This document shows, in pieces, positions 29,821 to 38,503 of a stretch of DNA of 64,000 nt (within the stretch, counting starts at the first letter, position 1; every line of letters starts with the position of its first letter). Source of the stretch: Lactobacillus jensenii DSM 20557 (GTDB lineage: Bacteria; Bacillota; Bacilli; Lactobacillales; Lactobacillaceae); contig NZ_AYYU01000007.1 in NCBI RefSeq assembly GCF_001436455.1, positions 1-64,000 on the forward strand, written 5' to 3'. The notes beneath the pieces are model-generated. The model was not told the origin of the DNA, did no database searches, and saw only the letters and a list, made by a program, of their open reading frames with translations. The position numbers and the translations under genes are program-made.

Positions 29821-30243
29821 TTATTCCTTGTCATTTTTCTTAAAAAATCCATGATAGCCAACAATCGAAGTAAAAATTAAAACTATAATTCCTAAAAGGG
29901 AAACTTCACTTTTTTGCAAACCAGTTTGGGGGAGTTTAGTTGCAAATTTTATAAAAGTTTGAGGAAATGTTATTGTTTTGAAAAGTATTTTTTTAATATT
30001 TGATTGAGTAATATTCGAAGTTGGGAGTGTCGAATTATAGTTAAAATTTAAATTATCTCTTGCGGCTGCATTATCATCTCTATTTCTATTTTCTAGATTC
30101 TTATTACTATTCACTACCTTTTTCATTATGGAATTTGAACTAGTCGTTGCACTAACATTTTGGCTAGTTAGATAACTCATACCCGCAAACAAAATTAAAG
30201 AAAAAACTATTATGGTAAACCTATTTAAAAGTTTTCTTACCAT
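29821..30243 (-). CDS. Short LPQTG cell-wall-anchored protein
   Basis: A 140-aa protein with a sortase-substrate layout: a basic start (MVRKLLNRF), a hydrophobic signal core (10-26), a likely cleavage near VSA-TT (32), and about 70 exported residues rich in Asn, Ser and Lys. LPQTG (104-108), a membrane span (about 114-132) and the tail FFKKNDKE follow. AGGAGG precedes the ATG. The exported part is too short for a usual adhesin. It could be a remnant or a small wall peptide. It stands alone between a transposase scar and rluD, with a TTCACA-N5-TTCAAA direct repeat upstream. Confidence 0.82.
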   Translation of the reverse strand: MVRKLLNRFTIIVFSLILFAGMSYLTSQNVSATTSSNSIMKKVVNSNKNLENRNRDDNAAARDNLNFNYNSTLPTSNITQSNIKKILFKTITFPQTFIKFATKLPQTGLQKSEVSLLGIIVLIFTSIVGYHGFFKKNDKE

Positions 30244-30288
30244 TTTTCTTCCTCCTTTAATTTTGTTATTTTTAGCTTAATCTGCTTT

Positions 30289-30305
30289 TTTGAAAAAAGT
30301 GTGAA
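30289..30305 (-). promoter_or_regulatory. Direct repeat TTCACA-N5-TTCAAA upstream of the LPQTG gene
   Basis: On the minus strand TTCACA (30305-30300), CTTTT, TTCAAA (30294-30289): two half-sites with an 11-bp period, as bound by OmpR-type response regulators. The same arrangement is found upstream of spx (36338-36354). It lies about 46-62 bp before the start codon. Confidence 0.5.
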
Positions 30306-30314
30306 GAAAGCACG

Positions 30315-30358
30315 AAAAAATAGCGGAATTTATAGCACTTACGTGCTATAAATTCCGC
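30315..30358 (-). terminator. Terminator overlapping the 3' end of the RluD-like gene
   Basis: A perfect 16-bp stem (30323-30338 with 30343-30358), GTAA loop on the minus strand, followed by a T-run. The gene's last codons and its TAG stop (30348-30346) lie inside the 5' arm. Confidence 0.92.
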
Positions 30359-31239
30359 CACAAATCTGTCATATCTTGAGGATCACTAACTTCAACTATT
30401 TTCTCTTCATTAGTGAATGGGTCTGGAAAGCTCAAATGGGAGCAATTTAAGGCTTGTCTTGCGAAATTGTCATCTATTCCATATAGTTTATCTCCAAATA
30501 AAGGATGGCCAATATGAGCCATATGAACCCGAATCTGGTGCGTTCTTCCCGTAAAAAGTCTTAATTTAACTAAACTTGCTCCTTCTTTTTGAGCCAAAAC
30601 TTCATACTGGGTTAAAGATTTTTGCCCATTAGGTATTACATAACGCTTAACACTATCATCAATCTTTCCAATTGGAGCATCAATCAAACCTGCTTGCTCT
30701 TCAGGATTAAAATTACTATGAACTATTGCATGATATTCTTTTACAAAAACATCTTTCTTTAATTCACTAAACTTGCTATGGGCAACTGCATTTTTTCCAA
30801 CCAAAACTAAACCGCTAGTATCACGATCTAAACGCGTAACAATATGGGGCTTTAAAAAAGCTTGTTCTGAGCTTTTTTTCTTTGAAAAATAACCCATAAC
30901 CCGATTAACAACCGCATCCCCATCTTCATACCTTGAAGGAATCGATAAAACATTAGCAGGCTTGTTTATTACTAAATAATTATCTGTTTCCAAGACAATT
31001 TCGATTGGTTTATTTGATGGTTTCAAGAATTCATTGACTTTTTCTTTTCCCATTACAAATAAAACTTCATCACCATTTTTTAACATAAAGTTAGTAAATC
31101 TGCGGCGGTGATTAACTAAAAGCATCCCTCCATTATGCTTGGCATTAACAATAACCTGCTTCGATAACTTCTTTTTACTCAAAAAAAGTCCCAATCGTTT
31201 GGGATCTTTTTCAGTCACTATATACTTAAAAATCTTCAT
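30346..31239 (-). CDS. RluA/RluD family pseudouridine synthase
   Basis: Converts uridine to pseudouridine in rRNA or tRNA. The 297-aa protein has a short N-terminal S4-like region (KKLSKQVIVNAKHNGGMLLVN) and the catalytic domain with the signature HIVTRLDRDTSGLVLVGKN, where the Asp is the nucleophile. GRTHQIRVHMAHIGHPLFGDKLYG follows. The exact target (RluA, C or D type) cannot be told. It follows nadK directly with no gap, in the relQ-nadK-rlu order common in lactobacilli and bacilli. Confidence 0.9.
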   Translation of the reverse strand: MKIFKYIVTEKDPKRLGLFLSKKKLSKQVIVNAKHNGGMLLVNHRRRFTNFMLKNGDEVLFVMGKEKVNEFLKPSNKPIEIVLETDNYLVINKPANVLSIPSRYEDGDAVVNRVMGYFSKKKSSEQAFLKPHIVTRLDRDTSGLVLVGKNAVAHSKFSELKKDVFVKEYHAIVHSNFNPEEQAGLIDAPIGKIDDSVKRYVIPNGQKSLTQYEVLAQKEGASLVKLRLFTGRTHQIRVHMAHIGHPLFGDKLYGIDDNFARQALNCSHLSFPDPFTNEEKIVEVSDPQDMTDLWRNL

Positions 31240-32028
31240 TTAGCCGATAAATGCATCTCCTACTCTTGACCAAAAATGGTGATGACCAAACTTATCAAAG
31301 TGAATCCTTTTTTTAGAAATGCGATAAATAACGCGATTAACATGATCAACCGGAATTCGATGGCCATCAATTATCATAATTAAATTATGGCCATCATTAG
31401 GCAAAATTGTAATCCATTCATCTGGTGCAATAACGATTGGTGATCCGATAGTTCTAAAAACGCGATTATTAATTGAAGCTATCTCTGTCATTTGCAAGGC
31501 CTTTAAACGGGGATGAATTACCGCACCACCCAAAGCCTTACTATAAGCTGTTGAACCAGTTGGAGTCGAAACGCAAATCCCATCTCCTCTAAAGTTTTCA
31601 AACAATTCGCCCTTAATATAAATATTAGCAACTAAAGTTTTTGAAATTCGTTTTATACTTGCTTCATTTAAGGCTAAAAATCGCTCTTGTCTACCATCAT
31701 CCATTACCAAAGTTAATTCTAACAGGGGATAACTTGAAGTAGATGGTGCTGTAGTACATAAAGCATCAACCATTTGATCAATATCATAATTTCGCCAATC
31801 TGTATAAAACCCTAAATGACCTGTGTGAACACCAATAAAGCGAACTGAATCAATCAGTTTTTCATATTTATGAAAAGCTGATAATAATGTACCATCTCCA
31901 CCAACTGAGATAACAACATCTGGATGTTCTTCATCTAAACTTATCTTCTTTTCAGCTAATAATTTTTTTAAGTGTTCAACTACTTCAATAGTCTTTTTAT
32001 GGCTATTATTGACAATTGCTACTTTCAT
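31240..32028 (-). CDS. nadK: NAD kinase
   Basis: Phosphorylates NAD to NADP. The 262-aa protein has the signature VISVGGDGTLLSAFHKY (about residues 40-56), then the NE motif in LNEASIK and the SxxGSTAYS pattern in TPTGSTAYSKALGG. Its start overlaps the relQ stop by one base and its stop abuts the pseudouridine synthase start, so the three are tightly coupled. Confidence 0.95.
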   Translation of the reverse strand: MKVAIVNNSHKKTIEVVEHLKKLLAEKKISLDEEHPDVVISVGGDGTLLSAFHKYEKLIDSVRFIGVHTGHLGFYTDWRNYDIDQMVDALCTTAPSTSSYPLLELTLVMDDGRQERFLALNEASIKRISKTLVANIYIKGELFENFRGDGICVSTPTGSTAYSKALGGAVIHPRLKALQMTEIASINNRVFRTIGSPIVIAPDEWITILPNDGHNLIMIIDGHRIPVDHVNRVIYRISKKRIHFDKFGHHHFWSRVGDAFIG

Positions 32029-32654
32029 TATTGTTCCTTGCCCTTGCTTTGATTAAATACCTTTTGGGCATCTTGCACTTCTTTACGAATAACACTCATT
32101 TCTTCATCAAGTTTATATGCGGCTTCTGCTGTTGATTTAAGTCTTTTAGAAACATCTTCAGGATATTTTCCTTGGTATTTATAACTTAAAGTATGTTCAA
32201 CAGTTGCCCAGAAATTCATCGCTAAAGTTCTGATTTGAATTTCAGCAATTAAAGTTTTTTCTCCTTCTGGTAAAAAAACAGTGTATTTAATGACCATATG
32301 ATATGACCGATAGCCGGATGGCTTAGCAGCATGAATATAATCACGCTCTTCGACCACTTCCATATCACTACGTTCATGAATTAAGTCAACAACCTTATAA
32401 ATATCATCCACGAATTGACACATGATTCGGATGCCAGCAATATCTTGCATATCTGTTTCAATAACTTCTGGACTAATTATTCGTCGTTGCATCTTTTCTT
32501 TAATGGAGTCGACAGTTTTCACACGGCCAACTACAAATTCAATTGGTGAATGTTCACCACGAGTCAAAAAGCCTTGCCTAAGGCTTCTAAACTTGACCTT
32601 TAATTCTTGTACGGCCTCGTTATATGGCCATAAAAAGGTCTCCCAATCAGTCAT
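32028..32654 (-). CDS. relQ: Small alarmone synthetase (RelQ type GTP pyrophosphokinase)
   Basis: Makes (p)ppGpp from GTP or GDP and ATP. About 208 aa, holding only the synthetase domain (DIAGIRIMCQFVDDIYKV, EERDYIHAAKPSGYRSYH, EIQIRTLAMNFWATVEH); there is no HD hydrolase, TGS or ACT domain. The ATG at 32654 has AGGAGG 9 bp upstream. Two earlier in-frame ATGs (32672, 32660) overlap or crowd that site. It is divergent from the CYTH gene. Confidence 0.92.
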   Translation of the reverse strand: MTDWETFLWPYNEAVQELKVKFRSLRQGFLTRGEHSPIEFVVGRVKTVDSIKEKMQRRIISPEVIETDMQDIAGIRIMCQFVDDIYKVVDLIHERSDMEVVEERDYIHAAKPSGYRSYHMVIKYTVFLPEGEKTLIAEIQIRTLAMNFWATVEHTLSYKYQGKYPEDVSKRLKSTAEAAYKLDEEMSVIRKEVQDAQKVFNQSKGKEQ

Positions 32655-32765
32655 GCTCATTGCCCTCCTCATATTTTCTCAAACACAATTATTCTAACAT
32701 ACCCCAGCAGCTTTCTCACAATATAAAACTAGATAGCTGTATAATAAAAACAAAGGAGTGACATC

Positions 32766-33386
32766 ATGAGTAAAAATCGAGAAATTGAATCGAAAACATT
32801 ATTAGAAAAAGCTGTTTTTTCTGCTATTTTAAGGTCCTTTCCTAGCAAAACAAGCTTTACTCAAACAAATTATTATTTTGATAATGACCAAAAAACTTTA
32901 AAAAATAATAAAATCAGTCTGCGAATTCGACTATATCCTGATAAAGCTGAACAAACTATGAAAGTACCTGCTAAAAAACTTCGTCAGGAAAACTACCATG
33001 AAGTTATTGAAATTAATGATAATCTTTCTCTTAAAGTCGCACAGGAAATCGTCGAAAATAGTTTAAATGGTGGGGTAACAATATTTGGACACAATTGTGG
33101 TACTTACCTTTCTAACAACTTTCCAGATATTTGCCAAGATTTAACGATATTTTCTTATTCTAAGACTACTCGCCATCTATTAACAGGTCCTAATAACTGT
33201 GAACTAACACTTGATGAAACTTCATACCCTGATGGCTATCGAGATTTTGAACTAGAAATAGAAAATGATAATCCTGAATTAATCAAGCAAACTTTAAATA
33301 CCTTACTTCGGCAATTTAACTTTCATCTCAATCAAAAAAATACTAATCAAAGTAAAATCGCCAGGGCTAGCCTACATAAAAAATAG
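32766..33386 (+). CDS. CYTH domain protein (YjbK-like)
   Basis: A 206-aa member of the CYTH/triphosphate tunnel metalloenzyme family. The diagnostic ExExK is at the start (EIESK), and acidic and basic strands follow (RIRLYPDKAEQTMKVPAK, CELTLDETSYPDGYRDFELEIE). YjbK neighbours relQ (YjbM) and spxH in many Firmicutes, as here. Substrate unknown; inorganic tripolyphosphate or thiamine triphosphate are family precedents. AAGGAG lies just upstream of the ATG. Confidence 0.87.
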   Translation: MSKNREIESKTLLEKAVFSAILRSFPSKTSFTQTNYYFDNDQKTLKNNKISLRIRLYPDKAEQTMKVPAKKLRQENYHEVIEINDNLSLKVAQEIVENSLNGGVTIFGHNCGTYLSNNFPDICQDLTIFSYSKTTRHLLTGPNNCELTLDETSYPDGYRDFELEIENDNPELIKQTLNTLLRQFNFHLNQKNTNQSKIARASLHKK

Positions 33387-33459
33387 GCAAAAAAATAGCA
33401 TAATGCCCATACATTCGCTAAAATATAGATGAATAAAATTTGTTGGAGGCTTGGAAACC

Positions 33460-34092
33460 ATGTTTGAAGTTTTTATGTTTGTTAATCCAATTGGCACATG
33501 TTGCTATCAAACAGAACAAACAATTATGAAAACCATGAAAGAGGCAGATGCTATCACTCGCTACCATCTGATTCCTTTAGCAAATATGAAAACAATTCAG
33601 AGTGACTTAATTAGAAAGCATAAGTGTCCTACTAACTTAGAGACATATAATCATGCAAGTGAAGAAACGTTTACCGCTTTAAAGGACTACCATGCTATTA
33701 AAATGGCTTACGGTAACAAATTAGCTAGAAAATACTGCCTAGCAGTACAACACAATATTAATGATCTTAATAAAGAATATGATACTAATTTGTTTCAAGA
33801 CTTGGTAGAAGAATTCGGCCTTTCTCTTTCAAAAATCAAAAGTGCCCAGATGTCAGCATATTTAAGTGAATCCATTGCTGCTGATGAACGCTTAGCACAA
33901 AAATGGCACATAACCGATACACCAACAACTGTCATCTTTAATGATGAAGATGAAAATAGTGGCTTAATTGTTGAAGGTCATTTACTTCACGATGAGCTTT
34001 TACAAATTATTAATGGTAATGAAAGTCCTGATTTTAATGAACTTTCAGCATCACTCATTAAACTTCATTCAACTAATTTACGTTTATTATAA
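33460..34092 (+). CDS. spxH: SpxH/YjbH-like DsbA-fold adaptor protein
   Basis: In B. subtilis YjbH/SpxH delivers Spx to ClpXP for degradation. The 210-aa protein has a thioredoxin/DsbA-like fold with a Cys pair near the start (PIGTCCYQTEQ), a helical insert, and the cis-Pro region TDTPTTVIF. Its spx partner is 2 kb away in this window. The ATG 33460 has GGAGG at 10-bp spacing; an in-frame TTG at 33451 is too close. It ends in a terminator shared with coiA. Confidence 0.83.
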   Translation: MFEVFMFVNPIGTCCYQTEQTIMKTMKEADAITRYHLIPLANMKTIQSDLIRKHKCPTNLETYNHASEETFTALKDYHAIKMAYGNKLARKYCLAVQHNINDLNKEYDTNLFQDLVEEFGLSLSKIKSAQMSAYLSESIAADERLAQKWHITDTPTTVIFNDEDENSGLIVEGHLLHDELLQIINGNESPDFNELSASLIKLHSTNLRLL

Positions 34093-34124
34093 AAACAGCA
34101 ACCTAAATGCAGGTTGCTGTTTTT
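34091..34124. terminator. Bidirectional terminator between spxH and coiA
   Basis: A perfect 14-bp stem (34091-34104 with 34111-34124), AAATGC loop, T-run on both strands. It overlaps the stop codons of both converging genes. Confidence 0.92.
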
Positions 34125-34966
34125 GTTATATATTCTTCTACACTAGTTCTCATCCCTGGACTACGCCAGCTATTAAATAAGTAATCGGGTAAATCATTAA
34201 GGGAAATTCTGCGTAAATATAACTGTTCAGCAATTCTCGTACCCAATTTTGTTTGCATCTGAACTTGCTTTAATAAATAACTTTTTTGATTATTTTTATT
34301 TAATTGATACTGGATAAATTGTGGCTTATATTGCCATAATTTACTTATTCCGACTTCGTCAATTCTAAAACGTTTAACTTGATACCTAATCTTCCTTGTT
34401 AAAGGTTCTTGCAAAATTTGATATTTTAAGGTTAGAAGTTCCCGTTCACTATCAATTTCTAAGTAATAAAAGCCCCACTTTTGGTTAAATCTCAAAAAAA
34501 TCGTTTGTCGTTGATTTAAATAGTTCGATAAATAATGGCATCGGCCTACAATCCAAATATCAATTATCCCTTCTTTCTTGTATAAACCATGACGATGGGC
34601 GAATTCCATTTCAGAAAGTGGTGCACATTGAATTTCAAATGCTAACTGTGAATTTACAAGAATATCCGCTCGCAGTTCACCCTTGGCCAATGGAACCTCT
34701 TCTTTAGCTGGAAAACCGGCAGCAACTAAGGCTGTCTTTAAGTTAATTTTTCCACGATAATGCTCTTCTTTTTCCCCTTGTTGCCCCACTTGACCAACCT
34801 GATGTTTAAAAAATGGTAGTCTTTTTTCTGATAAGACTAAAATAACTTTTTTCCTACATCGCGGGCAAAAATATTTTTCTTGGTTTAAGGAAGTGATTTT
34901 ATTCTGAACCCTCGCTTCCTCAGCTCTGGCTAAAACTAATTTATTATTTAAAAGTGCTGCATACAT
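34103..34966 (-). CDS. coiA: CoiA-like competence protein
   Basis: CoiA is a late competence protein that helps recombination of incoming DNA. The 287-aa protein has an N-terminal CPRC zinc-type motif (FCPRCRKKVILVLSEKRLPFFKH, about 33-55). A nuclease-like core follows, with a conserved acidic/KxD region (AKGELRADILVNSQLAFEIQC, PD-(D/E)XK style). It lies between mecA and spxH, a common arrangement. Its 3' end lies inside the shared terminator. It is one of three competence genes in the window. Confidence 0.87.
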   Translation of the reverse strand: MYAALLNNKLVLARAEEARVQNKITSLNQEKYFCPRCRKKVILVLSEKRLPFFKHQVGQVGQQGEKEEHYRGKINLKTALVAAGFPAKEEVPLAKGELRADILVNSQLAFEIQCAPLSEMEFAHRHGLYKKEGIIDIWIVGRCHYLSNYLNQRQTIFLRFNQKWGFYYLEIDSERELLTLKYQILQEPLTRKIRYQVKRFRIDEVGISKLWQYKPQFIQYQLNKNNQKSYLLKQVQMQTKLGTRIAEQLYLRRISLNDLPDYLFNSWRSPGMRTSVEEYITKTATCI

Positions 34967-34992
34967 AATAATCCTCCTGATTTTATGTACAC

Positions 34993-35022
34993 AAAAAAGA
35001 GGCCAAATTTTCGGCCTCTTTT
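34993..35022 (-). terminator. Terminator after mecA
   Basis: A perfect 10-bp stem AAAAGAGGCC/GGCCTCTTTT (34995-35004 with 35013-35022) and a T-run on the minus strand. Confidence 0.88.
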
Positions 35023-35024
35023 AA

Positions 35025-35705
35025 TTATTTAAAATAAGATAATAAATCAGCTAATGCATCTTGTTTAATCAAGCATTTCCCATTATTTTTAAATAAATTA
35101 AGCGTCTTGTTATCTGCTACAGTACCAAACTCAAGGCATACTGACCAGACACTACCTGAATCAATATCTTCATCACTACCTAAGTTATTCATTTGTAATA
35201 AATAGTGATCTTTAAAAGTATAAAGACTCGCCGCTACTTTATCTGTCGGTAAACTATCCGCCAACTGGACTACTTGATCAATATCGGAAAATAAGAAATT
35301 AGCTTGATTACTTACTTCCTTGGTTACACTATCTTTATCATAATTTTCAGAAATGCCCAACCCCTTATTAAGTCTTTCAATTGGGTCAGAATTACTTTCT
35401 CGACTATTGTTTCCCATTCCTAATAGATTACCAAGTTGTTTTTGAATATTATCAGCATCAGCTTTATTATATTTTGTTATTAATAAATCTAGGCCACCTT
35501 CATTAGGCATAACTTGGAAAGTAACTGGTTGATTATCTCCGGCAAAAGAGTGATCCGTATCTACCTCGCGCAAGATGGAATAGAAAAAGTCTTGGATTTC
35601 ACTTTTATTTCCAAGTAAATCTAGCATCCTAATGCCACGACTTTTTAATTCTTCTGAGTCCATGTGCACTCGAATAGTATTTTCATTTATTTTCTCTACT
35701 TGCAC
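35025..35705 (-). CDS. mecA: Adaptor protein MecA
   Basis: Adaptor that brings substrates such as ComK or ComX/ComW to a Clp ATPase for degradation. The 226-aa protein has the N-terminal substrate-binding region (MQVEKINENTIRVHMDSEELKSRGI, residues 1-25), an Asn/Ser-rich linker (about 95-125) and a C-terminal Clp-binding domain. It is next to spx, which is also a ClpXP client. The ATG has AGGGAGG upstream. Confidence 0.93.
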   Translation of the reverse strand: MQVEKINENTIRVHMDSEELKSRGIRMLDLLGNKSEIQDFFYSILREVDTDHSFAGDNQPVTFQVMPNEGGLDLLITKYNKADADNIQKQLGNLLGMGNNSRESNSDPIERLNKGLGISENYDKDSVTKEVSNQANFLFSDIDQVVQLADSLPTDKVAASLYTFKDHYLLQMNNLGSDEDIDSGSVWSVCLEFGTVADNKTLNLFKNNGKCLIKQDALADLLSYFK

Positions 35706-35755
35706 TATAATCCCTCCTTTGTACTAGAATATTGTAACCTAAATTGCCAATAAAA

Positions 35756-35780
35756 TAAAAACGTTAGCCGAAGCTAACGT
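35756..35780 (-). terminator. Terminator after spx
   Basis: ACGTTAGC-CGAA-GCTAACGT (35761-35780), a perfect 8-bp stem with a stable tetraloop (TTCG on the minus strand) and a T-run on minus. Confidence 0.88.
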
Positions 35781-35785
35781 AATTT

Positions 35786-36184
35786 TTAAAGGTCAGCTAA
35801 CTTTTGGGCCTTAGCTAACTCTAAGCGACGTACCTTTCTTGGTAAGAAACGTCTAATTTCATCATCATTATAACCTACTTGAAGTCGACGATCATCCATA
35901 ATAATTGGACGTCGTAACAAGCTTGGATTCTTTTCAACAAGATCTAAAAGCTGATCAATTGAAAGATCATCCAAATTCACATGTAATTCTTGGAAAGCTT
36001 TAGAGCGTGTTGAAATAATTTCTTCAGTTCCATTTTCAGTTAAACGAAGAATATTAACAATATCTTCTTTAGTCAATGGTTCTGAAAAGATGTTTCTTTC
36101 TTTGAAAGGAATATCGTGTTTTTTAAGCCATGCTCTTGCCTTACGACACGAAGTACAACTAGATGAAACATATAAATTAATCAT
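35786..36184 (-). CDS. spx: Spx-family transcriptional regulator
   Basis: Binds the RNA polymerase alpha C-terminal domain and redirects transcription during thiol and oxidative stress. The 132-aa protein is typical, with the redox switch CTSC at Cys10 and Cys13 and the conserved [23 protein letters not shown] region near 91-113. It is in an ArsC-like fold. Its 200-bp upstream region holds two candidate -10 boxes and a TTCACA-N5-TTCAAA direct repeat, so control is probably complex. MecA and SpxH genes are nearby. Confidence 0.94.
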   Translation of the reverse strand: MINLYVSSSCTSCRKARAWLKKHDIPFKERNIFSEPLTKEDIVNILRLTENGTEEIISTRSKAFQELHVNLDDLSIDQLLDLVEKNPSLLRRPIIMDDRRLQVGYNDDEIRRFLPRKVRRLELAKAQKLADL

Positions 36185-36322
36185 TTACGTCACGCTCCTT
36201 AAATAATATAACATCATTTCTTCCTGTGTAATTTATTATACACTATCACCTTAGTTTTATAAAGTTAATATTTACTTAATATTCTTAAAACCTTATATTG
36301 TTATTCTTTATTCTATAAAATT

Positions 36323-36354
36323 ATTATATCAATTATTTTTGAAGAAAGTGTGAA
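36323..36354 (-). promoter_or_regulatory. Distal spx promoter with TTCACA-N5-TTCAAA direct repeat
   Basis: On the minus strand TTCACA (36354-36349), CTTTC, TTCAAA (36343-36338), then nine bases and TATAAT (36328-36323). No good -35 hexamer fits at 17 bp. The repeat occupies that position, which suggests activator-dependent transcription. A second TATAAT lies nearer the gene (about 36240). Confidence 0.5.
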
Positions 36355-36365
36355 TTTACAAAAAA

Positions 36366-36394
36366 ATAAAAAGAGTCTACAAGAGACTCTTTTT
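36366..36394 (-). terminator. Terminator after ptsI
   Basis: A perfect 11-bp stem AAAAAGAGTCT/AGACTCTTTTT (36368-36378 with 36384-36394), 5-base loop, T-run on the minus strand. Confidence 0.9.
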
Positions 36395-36398
36395 ATTC

Positions 36399-38135
36399 TT
36401 AACCTAAATTAAGCTTGTTCATCAAATCTTCTACTAACTTCTTATTATCATCATTAGTCAAAGATTCATTAATTGCTTTATCTACCAAGCCTTCTAAATC
36501 CTTAGTATCAAGCTTCTTCATTTGGCTTCTGATACGTAAGATTGAAGTAGCACTCATTGAGTATTCATCAAGACCCATTGCTAAAAGAAGTGGGAACATT
36601 ACTGAATCACCAGCTGCTTCACCACACATACCACACCAAATTCCGTTATCATGAGCAGCATCAATAGTGTGCTTAATCAAACGAAGAAGTGAAGGGTTGT
36701 AAGGTTGATACAAGTATGAAACATGTTCATTACCACGGTCAGCAGCAAATGTGTATTGAATCAAGTCGTTAGTACCGATTGAGAAGAAATCAACTTCCTT
36801 AGCAAATTGATCTGCAAGTACAGCAGCTGCTGGTACTTCAATCATCATACCTACTTGAATATCATCACCAATCTTAACGCCATCTTTAACAAGCTTTTCT
36901 TTTTCTTCGTTGAAGATAGCCTTAGCCTTGTGAAGTTCAGCTAAAGTACCGATCATTGGGAACATGATACCCAAACGACCATAAGCAGAGGCACGAAGCA
37001 AAGCTCTTAATTGAGTACGGAAGATTTGATCTTCCTTAAGAGAAATTCTAATTGCCCGGTAACCTAAGAATGGGTTCATTTCTTCAGGAAGTGGTAAGTA
37101 TGGTAAGTGCTTATCCCCACCAATATCCATAGTACGAATAACAACTTGCTTACCATTCATACCTTCAATGACCTTCTTGTAAGCTTCAAATTGGTCATCT
37201 TCTGAAGGAAGTTCGCTAGAGTTCATGTACAAGAATTCAGTTCTGTACAAACCAACTGCTTCAGCGCCGTTTTCTAATACACCAGCCATATCATCTGGAG
37301 TACCAATATTAGCAGCAATTGTGAAATGCTTACCATCTTTTGTAACTGATGGCGCATCTTTCAATTTCTTCCATTCAGCCTTTTGCTTCAAGAAGGCTTC
37401 ACCCTTCTTCTTGTAGTCCGCAACTTCTTCATCAGAAGGTTCAATTACTGCTAAACCATCTAAACCATCAACTACTAAAAGTTGACCATCTTTAATGTCG
37501 CTAGTAATTGAGTCAGTACCAACAACTGCTGGTAATTCCAATGAACGTGCCATAATTGCTGAGTGAGCGGTACGACCACCGATATCTGTTACAAAGCCTT
37601 TTACATAATCCTTGTTCAATTGTGCAGTATCACTTGGAGTTAAGTCATGAGCAACAACTACTACTTCATGATCAATAGCTGCTGGATTTGGCAAATTCTT
37701 ACCAAGTAAATGAGCCATAATTCGCTTAGAAACATCACGAATATCAGCAGCACGTTCTTTCATGTATTCATTGTCAGTCATGCTTTCAAAGATTGTAATG
37801 AACTTTTGACTTGTTTCATCAAGTGCAAATTCACTGTTTACCTTTGAATCCTTAATTTCTTGCTTAATTGCCCCAATATATTCAGGATCATTAAGAATTA
37901 ATAAATGCGCTTCGAAAACTTGAGCTTCTTCTTCACCCAAGTTTTCTTTAGCAATATCACGAACACTTTCAACATCGTGAATAGAAGTTTCTACAGCCTT
38001 TTCAAAGCGAGCAACTTCTTGTTCTACATCATCGACTGAAGCTTTAGTAAAAGAAAGATCTGGCTCAACTAAACGATACGCAGGAGCAACTGCAATACCG
38101 TCACTAGCTGCAATACCCTTTAAAGTCTTTGTCAT
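36399..38135 (-). CDS. ptsI: PTS enzyme I
   Basis: First phosphotransfer protein of the sugar PTS; takes phosphate from PEP and gives it to HPr His15. The 578-aa protein has the phospho-His191 in [21 protein letters not shown]. The PEP-binding [14 protein letters not shown] and the C-terminal catalytic [10 protein letters not shown] follow. Its ATG overlaps the ptsH stop region by one base, so the two are coupled. Transcription starts upstream of ptsH at a cre-linked promoter. Confidence 0.97.
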   Translation of the reverse strand: MTKTLKGIAASDGIAVAPAYRLVEPDLSFTKASVDDVEQEVARFEKAVETSIHDVESVRDIAKENLGEEEAQVFEAHLLILNDPEYIGAIKQEIKDSKVNSEFALDETSQKFITIFESMTDNEYMKERAADIRDVSKRIMAHLLGKNLPNPAAIDHEVVVVAHDLTPSDTAQLNKDYVKGFVTDIGGRTAHSAIMARSLELPAVVGTDSITSDIKDGQLLVVDGLDGLAVIEPSDEEVADYKKKGEAFLKQKAEWKKLKDAPSVTKDGKHFTIAANIGTPDDMAGVLENGAEAVGLYRTEFLYMNSSELPSEDDQFEAYKKVIEGMNGKQVVIRTMDIGGDKHLPYLPLPEEMNPFLGYRAIRISLKEDQIFRTQLRALLRASAYGRLGIMFPMIGTLAELHKAKAIFNEEKEKLVKDGVKIGDDIQVGMMIEVPAAAVLADQFAKEVDFFSIGTNDLIQYTFAADRGNEHVSYLYQPYNPSLLRLIKHTIDAAHDNGIWCGMCGEAAGDSVMFPLLLAMGLDEYSMSATSILRIRSQMKKLDTKDLEGLVDKAINESLTNDDNKKLVEDLMNKLNLG

Positions 38136-38401
38136 TATTCAGCTAAGCCTTCCTTTTTCATAGTGTCGCTGATTGCTTCAATTGCTTCGGCAGCGTCATC
38201 ACCTTCAGCTGAAATAGTAACATCAGCATCTTTACCAACACCAAGTGACATAACACCCATGATTGACTTAAGGTTTACGCTCTTGCCGTTAAATTCCAAG
38301 TTAACATCTGAGCTAAACTTAGAAGCAGCTTGAACTAATAAAGTAGCTGGACGTGCGTGAATACCTGTTTCTGCAATAATGTGAAAATCGCGTTTTTCCA
38401 T
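38135..38401 (-). CDS. ptsH: Phosphocarrier protein HPr
   Basis: Carries phosphate from EI to EIIA proteins through His15 ([10 protein letters not shown]) and is phosphorylated on Ser46 (NLKSIMGV) by HprK for catabolite control. The 88-aa length is exact for HPr when the ATG at 38401 is used. AAGGAG lies 9 bp upstream. An in-frame upstream codon at 38461 would add 20 residues never seen in HPr and is rejected. Confidence 0.97.
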   Translation of the reverse strand: MEKRDFHIIAETGIHARPATLLVQAASKFSSDVNLEFNGKSVNLKSIMGVMSLGVGKDADVTISAEGDDAAEAIEAISDTMKKEGLAE

Positions 38402-38458
38402 AGTTAAAAGTCTCCTTAATAATTCATTTTTAAAATACCCGTACGATATTAAGAGTAA

Positions 38459-38500
38459 CATGTTTATAAGTTTAATACAACAATAATGTAAATGCTTTCA
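38459..38500 (-). promoter_or_regulatory. ptsHI promoter with cre-like site
   Basis: Minus-strand TTTACA, 18-bp spacer, TATAAA about 65 bp before ptsH. The plus-strand ATGTAAATGCTTTCA (38486-38500) matches the cre consensus at 14 of 15 and overlaps the -35. This fits CcpA control of the PTS genes. Confidence 0.55.
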
Positions 38501-38503
38501 ACC

